Shown one piece after another: positions 49,301 through 61,130 of a stretch of DNA of 64,000 nucleotides (position 1 is its first letter; every line of letters starts with the position of its first letter). Under the pieces are notes generated by a model, which was given only the letters and a program-made list of their open reading frames with translations, did no database searches and was not told the DNA's origin. The position numbers and the translations under genes were made by a program. This DNA is from Engraulis encrasicolus (Eukaryota; Chordata; Actinopteri; Clupeiformes; Engraulidae), in assembly GCF_034702125.1 (NCBI RefSeq), contig NC_085867.1, forward strand, positions 44,681,687-44,745,686, read 5' to 3'.

Positions 49301-50802
49301 CAGGGCTCTAAATTAACTTTTTCCACCACCAGCCAATTTGGCTAGTAGACATTTTTTCTTACTAGCCAAATGGAAGGCCAACAAGCCATTTTTTTCTTAC
49401 CAAAATAAACCATGCGTTAATTATGTTGCTTTTAATTATTTTATTGAACTAAACTATGTCCTCAACACAGATAAACAATATAAATATTATACTCAATATA
49501 ATTCAGTCTATTCTATAATTATTTAGTAATTATATTTTTATTTCCGGCATTTCATTATATTTTTCATTCAATTTCCATATACTGCACAGGCAGCCAAACA
49601 CTAGCCTATTACCTCACACACCATCACCCAAACCTCACATACAGTATAGGCCTACAACTCACACAAACACAGCATGCCTTCAACACTAATGTCACACACA
49701 TACCAGACTTTCAACATACACTAGCCAAACACACACACAACCAAACACTGCAAAACCTAATATCCCCTACTCAGCATCACTTCACACACAGTGGTCGAAA
49801 TACTATGGACAATGCACAGAAGACAGGTGAAGGGGAGAAGAGATGAAGGGAGGAGAAGGAGACGGAGAGGAGAAGGAGACGGAGAGGAGAAGGACAGGAG
49901 ACACCCGCGCGCACGCACGCACGCACACACACCTACACAGTGCGTGAAGGATGTCTGCATTGTGTGTTTATGCTGCTGCTGCGTGACACCTTCAAGTTCC
50001 TCCAGGTCAAATTAATATTAGCTTTACTTACAATGCGCTTGGAATGACAATTACCTTTACGCTATCAACTAGATATCCAATAACACCACGGAGACCATGC
50101 TTACTTTGTTACTTTCGTCGCTAGTTTTTGTTATCTTTTTTTTTTCACTTACTCGTATATCCATGTCAAACTCGTGCAGGGTCTTTGCGATGGCGTGGGC
50201 GTTATTAGGAAACGACAATTCCATCGTTTGTAGTTGCGAGGACCTCGCAAATATCAGATGGCTTCTGACGGCAACGACACTGTTTTGACAAACAGCTGTC
50301 CTGTCCCTCCATTCACTCACGCCGTTTTCGCTCCACCAATTCTCTATTTCACCGTCACAACAGTTACGCTGCTATTAATTGCAGTCATCGACACATAACC
50401 GTGCTTTAACCACTGCCACATTATTTTTCATCTGACCAAAACCTACAAAACCAAAGTAATCCGCGCTAGTCCGCTCACTGAACATATTTTATCAACACTA
50501 GTTCCAGCGCGCGGGTATCAAACTCGCAGCCAATGGATGTGAGGCTGCCTTATTGTGATTAACGGTCAGCCAATGGGTGTGGGCTACATCATGACGGCAG
50601 GACTAATGTTCATGGGTAGGCCTAATGTAGGCGACGTTTTAACGTTCATCAGACGGCAGCTACAGATCTGTGCGGGCAGCTGTTTAACGTTTAGTCGGAG
50701 GTGCGCTACCGGCCAATTTGGCTGGTGGATGATTTTTTCTACCAGCCAAAATGATTTTTCACCCGCATTTGGCGTGTTGGCGCCCGTTAATTTAGAGCCC
50801 TG
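49301..50802. mobile_element. hAT element E, 1.5 kb
   Basis: Perfect 17-bp inverted ends CAGGGCTCTAAATTAAC and complement. The 8-bp duplication GGCGTAAG lies at 49,293-49,300 and 50,803-50,810. The unoccupied site is seen at about 52,689 ('aaggcgtaagtacc'). Subterminal 'ccagccaatttggct' words occur at both ends. No transposase. Confidence 0.9.
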
Positions 50803-51167
50803 GGCGTAAGTACCGAAAGGGCGTTGAATTAGTGAGTCCCGAGTGTATCAGCAGTGTTCTGTCAGCACCCCCTCCCCGCCCCTGCAGACGTTTGGATAAC
50901 CATAGCAGCAGTGGGGCAATTCAAGTGAATAGGCAGCGTGAAAATTATTATTTTTATTATTATTATTACTATTATTTTCGTGAAGACTTTACGAAAGGCA
51001 GGCAATAACGTGAATGCACCACGGAAATTAATCTATTATTTTCGTGAAGACTTTACGAAAGGCGTGAGATAGGGCTCATCTGAGGCAAAAAGACTGTCTG
51101 ATACATCCAGGCTGTTGGTGTTTTGCAGGTTCTCACACTGTCTTGTCAATTGCTACAAAAGCAGAAA

Positions 51168-51425
51168 GTCTGGAGCTTGCACTCAAAAATTACTTAAGAA
51201 GAGATACCCAAATAAAGTGGGTTTTTAATGATCTCACATATGCCGTGCTATATTTACAAAAGTGCAAACGTTTCGGGTGACCCCATCCTCAGTGCACTGA
51301 GGATGGGATCACCCAAAACTTTTGCACTTTAATATAGCATGGCATAGGGCCTATGTGAGGTCATTAAAAACCCAGTTTATTTGAGCATTTCTTCTTAAGT
51401 CTTTTTTGAGTGCGAGCTCCAGACT
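51168..51425. repeat. foldback hairpin 4 with CTGAGGA..GAAAC apex
   Basis: An almost complete palindrome of about 258 bp. Outer words are 'agtctggagcttgcactc' and its complement. The apex is 'catcctcagtgcactgaggatg'. The reverse strand carries CTGAGGA, a GGG/CCC stem, then GAAACG. It lies in the right arm only. Confidence 0.85.
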
Positions 51426-51532
51426 TCCTGATTTTGCATTACTCTATATTCCAAGCCAACGCACCACAGAACTAAAGCCACCTTGAAAGGCGTAGGCCCT
51501 CGTTTTGAATACATTCATCAGTTGCTCACATG

Positions 51533-51720
51533 TGTTCAAGAAGTCAGCATTACTTAACGATCTTGAAATATTTAGCAACCATTAAACTCTTCTAAGAGTT
51601 CAAGGAGTCAGCCTTACTTCACAATCTTCAAACATTTAGCAACCGTTAAACTCTTCCAAGAGTTCAAGAAGTCAGCATTACTTAACAATCATCAAACATT
51701 TAGCAACCGTTAAACCCTTC
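51533..51720. repeat. tandem repeat, about 64-bp unit, three units
   Basis: The unit with 'caagaagtcagcattactta' and 'tttagcaacc' is repeated three times. The mirrored left arm has a single unit, so this is a right-arm expansion. Confidence 0.75.
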
Positions 51721-52360
51721 AAAGAAAAAAAATATTGAAACATAACTCAGAAAAGGAGGAATAATACCTGTACCTCACATATTCTCAAAGAACATAGAGG
51801 GTCCCATCTTCTCCAAGCCGTGGTGTGTAGATACTATGAGGTATCAAAAGTCAAGAAATAGAAAACACCATTACCAACGCCAAGGCACGGGTGTAGTTTC
51901 TATGTGAGGTAAAAAAAGATTCAGAAAAAACTGGTTTGGCCATTGTTTTCATACATACCGAGCAAAGCAAAAAGGCGGTCACGGCAGTGAATCCCAACCT
52001 TTTTGCTTTTTACTTCATCATTTATTTGACATATTCATTTTTTTTCTGATCGCTGACGCTGAGTCACGTTTTTGATGAACTTTTCACATGGATACAAGAA
52101 TCTAACACCAAATTTTCTAAACTACTACGTAGACACAGTACATTGCAAAACCAAACAAGGTGTGCTTAACTTTATCCCGAGTTGTGAAATTAAATGTTAA
52201 CATTAGACACTTTGCCTCTTGGTTCCTCCATTCAAAAAGTGTGCCATTTTGAGGAGATTAGGACTTTCAGGTTCGAATGCTGTAAGAGGAGGAAGAAAGG
52301 TGATGCTCTTCAGTAGCCTGATTATCAACGATTTTCAGATCTTGGCCAATCAAGCTGTGG

Positions 52361-52925
52361 AGAGACAACCGTATCTCTTTCATTTTGTGAAGTATTCACG
52401 AAAAAAAAAAATACTTTAATTTTCGTGGTGCATTCACGTTATTGCCCGTTTTTCGTGGTTGGGCAACGAAACGCTGCCTATTCATTTGAATTGCCCGACT
52501 GCTGCCTAGCGACCCACTAGTTTGACGCCCTTTCGGTACCGTCACATGGTAATCAAACATTTCAAACAAGCAATTTAGGGTTAGGGTTAGGTTTAGGGTT
52601 AAGTAGGGTTAAGGTTAGGGTTAGGTTTAGGTTTAGGTTTAGAGTTAAGGTTAGGGTTAGGTTTAGGTTTAGGGTCGTATGACAAAAGGCGTAAGTACCA
52701 AAAGGGCGTCGAATTAGTGAGTCCCGAGTGTATCAGCAGTGTTCTGTCAGAACCCCCTCCCCGCCCCTGCAGACGCTTGGATAACCATAGCAGCAGTCGG
52801 GCAATTCAAATGAATAGGCAGCGTTTCATTGCCCAACCACGAAAAACGAGCAATAACGTGAATGCACCACGAAAATTAAACTTGTTTTTTTCGTGAATAC
52901 TTCACAAAATGACAGAGATAGGGCT
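52361..52925. mobile_element. telomere-motif foldback element, copy 2
   Basis: About 565 bp with imperfect inverted termini of about 170 bp and a central TTAGGG/TTTAGG array (52,575-52,675). It is inserted in a Tc1 relic. Left end near CCGTATCTC, right end near GATAGGGCT. Confidence 0.75.
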
Positions 52926-53175
52926 CGGAGAGAGGACCACCAGATCAGTACCCTGACATGGTCAGCCCAAACGTCAGGCACGAATCCCCTTGAAAACCTC
53001 TGGAATGTGATCAAGAAGAAGCTGGATGGTCACAAGCCATCAACCCAAGCTCAGCAACTTGAAATCTTACACCAGGTCTGTATGAATAAAGTCATGCAAG
53101 AGCAATGTGAAGGACTAATGGAACGCATACCAAAACGCATGAAAGCTGTGACTAAAAGTCAGGCTTATTCCACCA
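52926..53175 (+). pseudogene. Tc1/mariner transposase C-terminus
   Basis: Encodes NPLENLWNVIKKKLDGHKPS and a tail ending MKAVTKSQAYSTM, matching the end of fish Tc1 transposases (the DxNPIENLW region). Everything upstream is lost beyond the foldback element. The reading frame is closed by the TAG within the LTR start, because the LTR element is inserted in the final codons. Confidence 0.85.
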
Positions 53176-53276
53176 TGTAGCAGGATGACCGGCGACGGAG
53201 TGGACAAGAGACAGTTTTCTTCCCAAAGGAAAAGCTTTTCTTTTTATTTTTCTTCTTTTTCAAATTCTCTTAAAAG

Positions 53277-54566
53277 TAGTGATGGGAAATTTGAAGCGAG
53301 GCTTCGAAGCGTGCTTTGAGCAAAAGTGGGCGCAAAATCTGAAGCCTCGCTTCGAGGCGTTTGACGTCAAGAAATACCACGTGACAATGCCAGATGAGGC
53401 TTCACATTTTGCGAAGCGCGTGGACGTGTCATTGCGCACCGCTACCCAAACAAGCTTTCTGCGCCTCAGAGCACTTGTCAAGTTTTCAGATTGCGTTTGT
53501 TGTGTGAATGTTGAGACTGGATATGTAGTGACTTTGATTTAGTTCCACTATACAATAAATTCAGCTCATGCCGTAGATTGACCCAAATGTCCAAATATGA
53601 TATGCAATTCCCTTTTGATGTAGATTTTCAAAGTGAGACGCCCCCGAAGACGTGGTGGAAAATTGTTTTAGTTCTAGGCCTACCTTGAGTTAAGCTACCC
53701 TAAACGAGACAGCAGTTCTGTCAGCAATTATTAGTAGTCCTACTCAACTTTATAGCTAAATAAGAGTGCAGACATATTTTATTTAGCCTATTTTAATGGT
53801 TTTTGTGCGGGTTTTAATGGGCTTTACAAGTTGTGTCATCTTGACCACAACAAGGAAACTCAGCTCTGCCATGTAAGAAGGCATGCATGGCTGGCGCAGT
53901 GGTTAAACTGTCCGACCTGAATTCTCATGATCAGTGGTTCAAATCCTCGCGGTTGCAGTGTAAAAAACAATTTAAAAATTTTAATTTCGCAGGGTAGCCT
54001 TCTGTGAAACCTGACCAAATAAATAATGAAATTATCTGTGAGCCTGGCCTAGTGGTGAAGGCGGCAGAATGCTACCTTTATCATTGTGAGTTCGAATAGG
54101 CCTAGTGGATAACTGATATTTGTTAGAATCTCTTGAATTAGGCCTACATTTCATTCATAGGCCTATAATGTGACTCTATATAGACTCTATTCATTATATT
54201 TCTTTCCGGTTTAATTGGCTGCTGTTGCGTTTATGGCCCACTCCCGGTCGCGCGCCGACCTCCACAAAATGATGCTCTCTCTCTCACTTCCACGATAACA
54301 CATGGGTCAGCGTTAAACTTGATTTGAGTGTTCCACAATCACGAGTCATTAATTCCATACACACACCCCATCACATTTATTGAAACGGAACGAATACAAA
54401 TAAGACACAAGAATTTTTAAAAAATGAAATCAATGCCTGCCGTGTCATTTCATTGCACACCAGATGGCGCCAGTGAGAAATGAGGCTTCAAAAAATGCTT
54501 CGAATGCTTCGAACCTTTTTGCCTGAAAGCCTCATTGGTTCAGGAAGCCTCATTTGCCCATCACTA
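53277..54566. mobile_element. hAT element A in LTR 1
   Basis: Ends TAGTGATGGG and complement. The 8-bp duplication CTTAAAAG lies at 53,269-53,276 and 54,567-54,574. LTR copy 2 (about 58,814) is the unoccupied site. It contains GAAGCCTCGCTTCGA-type palindromic words and tRNA-like pieces near 53,884 and 54,037. No transposase recognised. Confidence 0.9.
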
Positions 54567-54703
54567 CTTAAAAGTGCACTTACAGGGCTTCCAAAATGAG
54601 CAAAACAAAGGTGATCAAAGTCATGAAACAAACATGGCAAGAGTGCCAGACTATAGCATAACAGCTTCTGAGCCACTTCTTCCATTCAGTCCTGAGACAC
54701 AAC

Positions 54704-56503
54704 CAAAGAGGCTTGAGACAAGAGGGCTTACTCACGTCATAACAGCGTAGTACGAAATGATGGCGAGGGGAGTACGGAAATGTTATTCACTGTGGAACAG
54801 GTCATAGGACAGCGTGAATCAGTGTTCGAATTACGGGGGAGCCAAAGGGAGCTGAGCTCCCTTTCCCTCAGGCTCCCATGAAAGAGGCAAAACTTGATTT
54901 TCTGTCTATGTCTTCAATGTGTCATTTATACTACCTTAATAAGGAAAACAGCCCTAAATATCCATATTAAATATAAATATCTCCATATAAATAAAAAATG
55001 TTTCATTTTCCAATCACCATGCATGCATCCAACCATAGGCCGCCTATTGAACGTGTTTATTAAACCGCGAGCTATGGCTGTACTTCACCACCACACCGCT
55101 ATGCGCGTACTCACTGAAACGGAACTTTGGAACTTGCCAAAATCAATGTTAGCACATAACTTATCCAGCTTGCTAGCTGTGTTGCGTGTGTTCACCTCTG
55201 GATTTATATGGAATAATTGCGGCAGACCCGAGATCACGACAGCGTTCTAAGGTAAGGGAATTTGGTTATTAATTTTGCATTCCGCGACATGATGACTTGG
55301 GTCTGCTTGCCCGGTGCGATTGTTCATTCTTTTGGTTCGGCTAAAGGATGGGTTTGTTGCGCTGTGTAGACGGACTCGGGTGTAATAGTTACTTTCTCTT
55401 TTCAAATTTCGTGCGCTTTAAAATCTGTGCCCCTGCTCGTCAACTTGTCTTTAAGGAGAGTTTGGCAATGCTCTCTAAATGGTATTTCAATACAGATATC
55501 ATGCCTAAACGACAGGGGAGTGCTGTGTACATCTTCATGATGAAGGAAGAGTTGGGCGGTGCTTGAAAGATTGATCGGTTACAAAATAGTGTTTTTCATA
55601 TTTCAGACGTAAGCTTAGGCCTACCTGCAAATAAGTGTTATTGGATGACTGGTGGTCGCCCTACTGTTCATGTACTATTGTAAACTATTCATTACATACA
55701 GTGATTTTGGCAACAAAACACAGCAGTAGGATGGTGTGTTTTAGTGGGTGTCTGGATTGGTCTGTCGCGCGTCTGTGTGCTCACTTTGCTAGTAGCCTGC
55801 CCTGCTGTGTAAAGTGATGACGTTTCATTTTACGCTTTGAGGTAACACCAAATGTGTTTTGGACCGGACATGCATGGTGCGCCATCGACCTCTTTCCGTG
55901 GATGTGTGTTGCACTGCCAACAGTGTTTTATGGTTGTTGTCCCCCCTGTTGTTTACCCATGCCCCTCCAAGAGATGTGCACCAGCAAGGGACCCCTGAAA
56001 TCTTGGCGTGTGTGTGTGTGCGCGCGCGGGCGTGCGTGTGTGGGCCATTATCTATTTCCCTCTACGATCTAGCTCCTACCCTCTGTCAGGGATGTGGAGC
56101 GATGGCAAGCAAATCGACGATGACGTAATGAATTGCGTATCGTATCCAGACTACACATGCTGAAGGGTATGCTTTTTTTTTTTTTTAACAGGGGCTCCCT
56201 TAGGGTCAAATTTGTAATTCGAACCCTGGCGTGAATGTCTGTCAGCTGTCCTAATTACCCCCAGCAATTACTGCTGACCAACAGCTGCCGTTAATTGGCC
56301 ACAAATTATCCATCATGGTGTTTGCCCCCACTGACCATGTGCAAGGGAGTACGAAAATTGTATCCATCGCACCCACTGACCAATGACCATGCACAAGGGA
56401 GTTAATTTTCCATCCACTCGTGTCCTCAGGCAACGCCCCCGTACTACACCGTGGCCAATGCATTTCCCCCAAAGAGATTGTTCTTCTGTGTGTACTTTCT
56501 TTG
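54704..56503. mobile_element. 8-bp-TSD element B in LTR 1 (hAT-like)
   Basis: The 8-bp duplication GACACAAC lies at 54,696-54,703 and 56,504-56,511. LTR copy 2 is uninterrupted at about 58,952. Terminal similarity is short (CAAAGA/TCTTTG-type), so superfamily assignment is weaker than for the other hATs. It carries a further nested element. Confidence 0.75.
54820..56228. mobile_element. hAT element C nested in element B
   Basis: Ends CAGTGTTCGAATTAC and GTAATTCGAACCCTG. The 8-bp duplication GCGTGAAT lies at 54,812-54,819 and 56,229-56,236. No transposase recognised. Confidence 0.85.
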
Positions 56504-57270
56504 GACACAACTGTCTCCTATACTGCTCCCCCAACACTGAGGCTCTGAGCCAATATCAAACAAACAGCCCCTCCCCTCAGGTAAGACCATTCAGCAAAAT
56601 AAATCAACCAACTCCATAACAATACTTGAAGCCCAAAATAACAAATCAAAGGAATGCAAACAAAATACATTTACAAACAAGATCATTTTCTTTAGCCGAA
56701 ACCTTTTCTATGCACAATAAAATACATTCTAAACATTCCCAGTAAAACCACCCCTGCTAAAAATGGTTTGCCCCGCTGAACCGTGGGCACCCCACTATAA
56801 ATGCACAGTGGAACATTCCCTCTGGTTCTCTAACCAAGGAAGTGACTGCTGCTGGTAAGTTCGTGAGTAACTGAATCAGAAATGTTTGCTTTACAATATT
56901 TTAACAAAATAAACTTGATTTGAAATAGCCTGCTCAAGTGGTGATTCTTTAACCTTACACTGGTAAACAGATGAAAGATGATAAATGGGTAATGCTATGA
57001 AATGTGCATTTTGAAGTGCGGTAAAATGGGCACATTGAAACATAAGAAATGCCGGTAGGCCTTTCCCTGCACTCCTATCTACAATGCTAGGTAAAAGTTA
57101 TGGCAAATGAAGGTGGTTAATGACTGAACAATGAACCGGGGAATGAAAACAGTACATACATGGGTGAAAAGTGAAACACAGTCGGCGTCAGTGCAGCATG
57201 TTGGAAATGCCGGCTTAATTGCTGCCTGTACGCTATTGGTTGCGTGAGCGTCACAGCTCAGTCTGTGACA

Positions 57271-57285
57271 TTTCCCCCCCCTTCT
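57271..57285 (-). promoter_or_regulatory. polypurine tract of LTR element
   Basis: On the minus strand AGAAGGGGGGGGAAA directly precedes the TGT of the LTR, as expected for plus-strand priming in retrotransposons. Confidence 0.75.
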
Positions 57286-57376
57286 GAAGATGGCCCCTCT
57301 GGTGGCCTAGAAAGTCAGCATTAGTGTTCATTCCCATACCTGAACAGTACTTCAAAGTCAAAGGGTTGCCCTGCAC

Positions 57377-57955
57377 TTAATACTTTGGCAGGGGGCAAAC
57401 AGAGCTCTTATGACCTTCCTGGCCACAATTGTAGCAAAAAATGTTCTGGGGTCTAGCACGGTCTGCAGGGGGTGGGGCTCTACTATGGCCAAGACTAATG
57501 TCAGTACCAGAGCCAACTCCCCTCCCAAACGATTTGCCCCGGCTGCTCTGCTCCAGCACTCCAGCGTACCGGAAGCCTCTGGGACCTCTGTGCGCAGCCA
57601 CGTAGCTCTCCACCAGTGTAGCGGCCTCTGCTGTGGTCTTCGGGTTACGCTCCCTGACCCAGGTCCTCACATCGGGATACAGCACGCGTAGATACTGCTC
57701 GAGCACCAGAGTCTCCATCAAGTCTTCTTTGCTGCTCTTCTCATAGCTGGTCCACTTGTAGAACAAGTCCTTCAGACGGAGGTGCAACTCTTGCGGCGTC
57801 TCAGTCGGACTGGTCTCCAGGGCTCTGAACTGCTGTCTGTAGGTCTCAGCGTTGATTTCATACTTCTTCAACACTGCCTCCTTCAGGCGGTCATAGTCGG
57901 TTGTGTCATCTGGGTTCATGGCCACGAAAGCACTGCGGGCCTTCCCATTCAGCAC
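57377..57955 (-). pseudogene. Ty3-type (Gmr1-like) gag fragment with SCAN-like domain and zinc knuckle
   Basis: The minus-strand frame gives about 192 residues. An N-truncated capsid-like region has the SCAN-like pattern 'YRQQFRALE', 'LKDLFYKW' and 'EQYLRVLYPDVRTWVRER'. A Gly/Arg-rich linker and one CCHC knuckle (CYNCGQEGHKSSVC) follow, then a stop. The SCAN fold is known to derive from Gmr1-like retrotransposon gag. The 5' end is cut abruptly at 57,956 where foldback sequence begins. No protease, reverse transcriptase or integrase lies between this stop and the polypurine tract 90 bp on, so the element was gag-only or pol-deleted. This is an inert remnant. Confidence 0.75.
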
Positions 57956-57956
57956 G

Positions 57957-58470
57957 AAAAAAAAAAATACTTTAATTTTCGTGGTGCATTCACGTTATTG
58001 CCTGTTTTTCGTGGTTGGGCAACGAAACGCTGCCTATTCATTTGAATTGCCCGACTGCTGCCTAGCGACCCACTAGTTTGACGCCCTTTCGGTACCGTCA
58101 CATGGTAATCAAACATTTCAAACAAGCAATTTAGGGTTAGGGTTAGGTTTAGGGTTAAGTAGGGTTAAGGTTAGGGTTAGGGTTAGGTTTAGGTTTAGAG
58201 TTAAGGTTAGGGTTAGGTTTAGGGTCGTATGACAAAAGGCGTAAGTACCGAAAGGGCGTCGAATTAGTGAGTCCCGAGTGTATCAGCAGTGTTCTGTCAG
58301 AACCCCCTCCCCGCCCCTGCAGACGCTTGGATAACCATAGCAGCAGTCGGGCAATTCAAATGAATAGGCAGCGTTTCATTGCCCAACCACGAAAAACGAG
58401 CAATAACGTGAATGCACCACGAAAATTAAACTTGTTTTTTTCGTGAATACTTCACAAAATGACAGAGATA
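57957..58470. mobile_element. telomere-motif foldback element, copy 3, left-truncated
   Basis: Nearly identical to 52,386-52,925, including the TTAGGG core (58,132-58,228). It lacks the first 25 bp and is fused to the gag fragment. Confidence 0.8.
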
Positions 58471-58720
58471 GGGCTCGGAGAGAGGACCACCAGATCAGTA
58501 CCCTGACATGGTCAGCCCAAACGTCAGGCACGAATCCCCTTGAAAACCTCTGTGATCAAGAAGAAGCTGGATGGTCACAAGCCATCAACCCAAGCTCAGC
58601 AACTTGAAATCTTTCACCAGGTCTATATGAATAAAGTCATGCAAGAGCAATGTGAAGTACTAATGGAACGCATACCAAAACGCATGAAAGCTGTGACTAA
58701 AAGTCAGGCTTATTCCACCA
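58471..58720 (+). pseudogene. Tc1 transposase C-terminus, second copy
   Basis: Duplicate of 52,926-53,175 with a 6-bp deletion and several substitutions. It ends in CACCA (58,716-58,720) against LTR copy 2. Confidence 0.8.
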
Positions 58721-59709
58721 TGTAACAGGATGACCGGCGACGGCGTGGACAAGAGACAGTTTTCTTCCCAAAGGAAAAGCTTTTCTTTTTATTTTTCTTC
58801 TTTTTCAAATTCTCTTAAAAGTGCACTTACAGGGCTTCCAAAATGAGCAAAACAAAGGTGATCAAAGTCATGAAACAAACATGGCAAGAGTGCCAGACTA
58901 TAGCATAACAGCTTCTGAGCCACTTCTTCCATTCAGTCCTGAGACACAACTGTCTCCTATACTGCTCCCCCAACACTGAGGCTCTGAGCCAATATCAAAC
59001 AAACAGCCCCTCCCCTCAGGTAAGACCATTCAGCAAAATAAATCAATCAACTCCATAACAATACTTGAAGCCCAAAATAACAAATCAAAGGAATGCAAAC
59101 AAAATACATTTACAAACAAGATCATTTTCTTTAGCCGAAACCTTTTCTATGCACAATAAAATACATTCTAAACATTCCCAGTAAAACCACCCCTGCTAAA
59201 AATGGTTTGCCCCGCTGAACCGTGGGCACCCCACTATAAATGCACAGTGGAACATTCCCTCTGGTTCTCTAACCAAGGAAGTGACTGCAGCTGGTAAGTT
59301 GGTCATGAACTGAATCAGAAATGTTTGCTTCACAATATTTTAACTAAATAAACTTGATTTGAAATAGCCTGCTCAAGTGGTGATTCTTTAGTCTTACACT
59401 GGTAAACAGATGAAAGATGATGAATGGGTAACGCTATGAAATGCGCATTTTGAAACGCGGTAAAAATGGGTCATTGAAACATAAGAAATGCCGGTAGGCC
59501 TTTCCCTGCACTCCATGTTACAATGCTAGGTAAAAGTTATGGCAAATGAAGGTGGTTAATGACTGAACAATGAACCGGGGAATGAAAACAGTACATACAT
59601 CAGTGAAAAGTGAAACACAGTCGGCGTCAGTGCAGCATGTTGGAAATGCCGGCTTAATTGCTGCCTGGACGCTATTGGCTGCGTGAGCGTCACAGCTCAG
59701 TCTGTGACA
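58721..59709 (-). mobile_element. LTR copy 2, 989 bp, uninterrupted
   Basis: Starts TGTAACAGG and ends TCTGTGACA on the plus strand. It is flanked by CACCA on both sides (58,716-58,720 and 59,710-59,714), like a solo LTR. It holds a plus-strand TATAAA (about 59,234) followed by a GTAAGT donor-like site (about 59,295) and AATAAA (about 59,348), antisense to gag. Confidence 0.85.
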
Positions 59710-59880
59710 CACCATATATTGTTTTCTGAACTCTTCCTAGGTTAAGTTAATATCAACTTGTTTTCTTTGACTTTTTTGAGATTTGGAAACATTGCATTTT
59801 ATGTTATTTTGACCTTTTGAGATTTTCTGCAAATAAATGATCTAAATGACAATATTTTCTCTCATTTCTGCCGTAAATAT
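59710..59880 (+). mobile_element. Tc1 3'-terminal noncoding sequence
   Basis: Continues the Tc1 element interrupted at CACCA: 'atattgttttctgaactctt' and 'ctgcaaataaatg' are typical of fish Tc1 3' regions. Together with 58,471-58,720 it restores the Tc1 order around LTR 2. Confidence 0.7.
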
Positions 59881-60025
59881 TCAGACCATTTCAAAGTATG
59901 ACCAGGAAGGGATAGCCTTGAACAGCTCAGCTCTCTTCTGTACTCTCGCATAGCAGCTGTCCATCCAGTAACCAACACAACTAAACTTTACAACTGATTT
60001 GTGTATTTATTTACTGTCCCCACAG

Positions 60026-60870
<845 letters not shown>

Positions 60871-60977
60871 TCTTAACAGCTGTCATAAACTACATGAAGC
60901 ATTCATGACTGTTTCATGGCACATGTCACAAAATGTATAACAACTCTTTCATGAATGTGGAAGATAGAACAATGAAA

Positions 60978-61130
60978 CTGTGATGGAGTGACCATCACTA
61001 GGGTTGCTGGTGTGTTCTGACTTGTCAACGAGCCTGGCTCTTTGGTGTAGCGGTCAGAGCCCCATTTTACTACCCCAGAAGGTCTGGGTTCAAGTCCCAG
61101 CTGGACAACTTTACTCCCCTTCGCTACAGA
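60978..61130 (+). repeat. tRNA-like SINE
   Basis: Contains 'ggctctttggtgtagcgg' and 'gtctgggttcaagtccc', the same family as 41,540-41,690, and ends at 'cttcgctaca'. Confidence 0.7.

Larger units (their letters stand above)
47631..51076. mobile_element. telomere-motif foldback element, copy 1, with two nested hATs
   Basis: Same element as 52,361-52,925 but swollen by insertions at 47,799-49,097 and 49,301-50,802. Inverted termini contain 'tttgtgaagtattca', 'cgtggtgcattca', 'ctgcctattca' and 'gccctttcggtac' and their complements. The core is TTAGGG/TTAGGTT-type repeats (about 49,157-49,285). No ORF. Confidence 0.75.
41850..51985 (-). repeat. right arm of giant inverted duplication
   Basis: This is the reverse complement of the left arm (5,265-31,920), with cystatin gene 2 mirroring gene 1. 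It is shorter because it lacks the piggyBac-like, motif-array, THAP and long-TIR insertions. It has its own insertions at 42,325-42,774, 46,949-47,307 and 47,631-51,076. Confidence 0.85.
53176..57270 (-). mobile_element. LTR copy 1 (3' LTR), with hAT insertions
   Basis: An LTR of 989 bp once the two inserted hATs and their duplicated 8-mers are subtracted (4,095 minus 3,106). That is exactly the length of LTR copy 2. It runs TGT...ACA. CACCA precedes it at 53,171-53,175. It abuts a polypurine tract on the minus strand (57,271-57,285), so the element reads right to left. Confidence 0.85.

Noticed and set aside
51533..51720. CRISPR-like array
   Set aside because: Whole 64-bp units repeat without variable spacers and only three times, in a vertebrate context.
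61040..61120. tRNA gene suggested by A-box/B-box-like sequence
   Set aside because: Multiple diverged copies (37.1, 41.3, 41.6 kb) with shared flanks show it is a SINE head; no clean cloverleaf seen.
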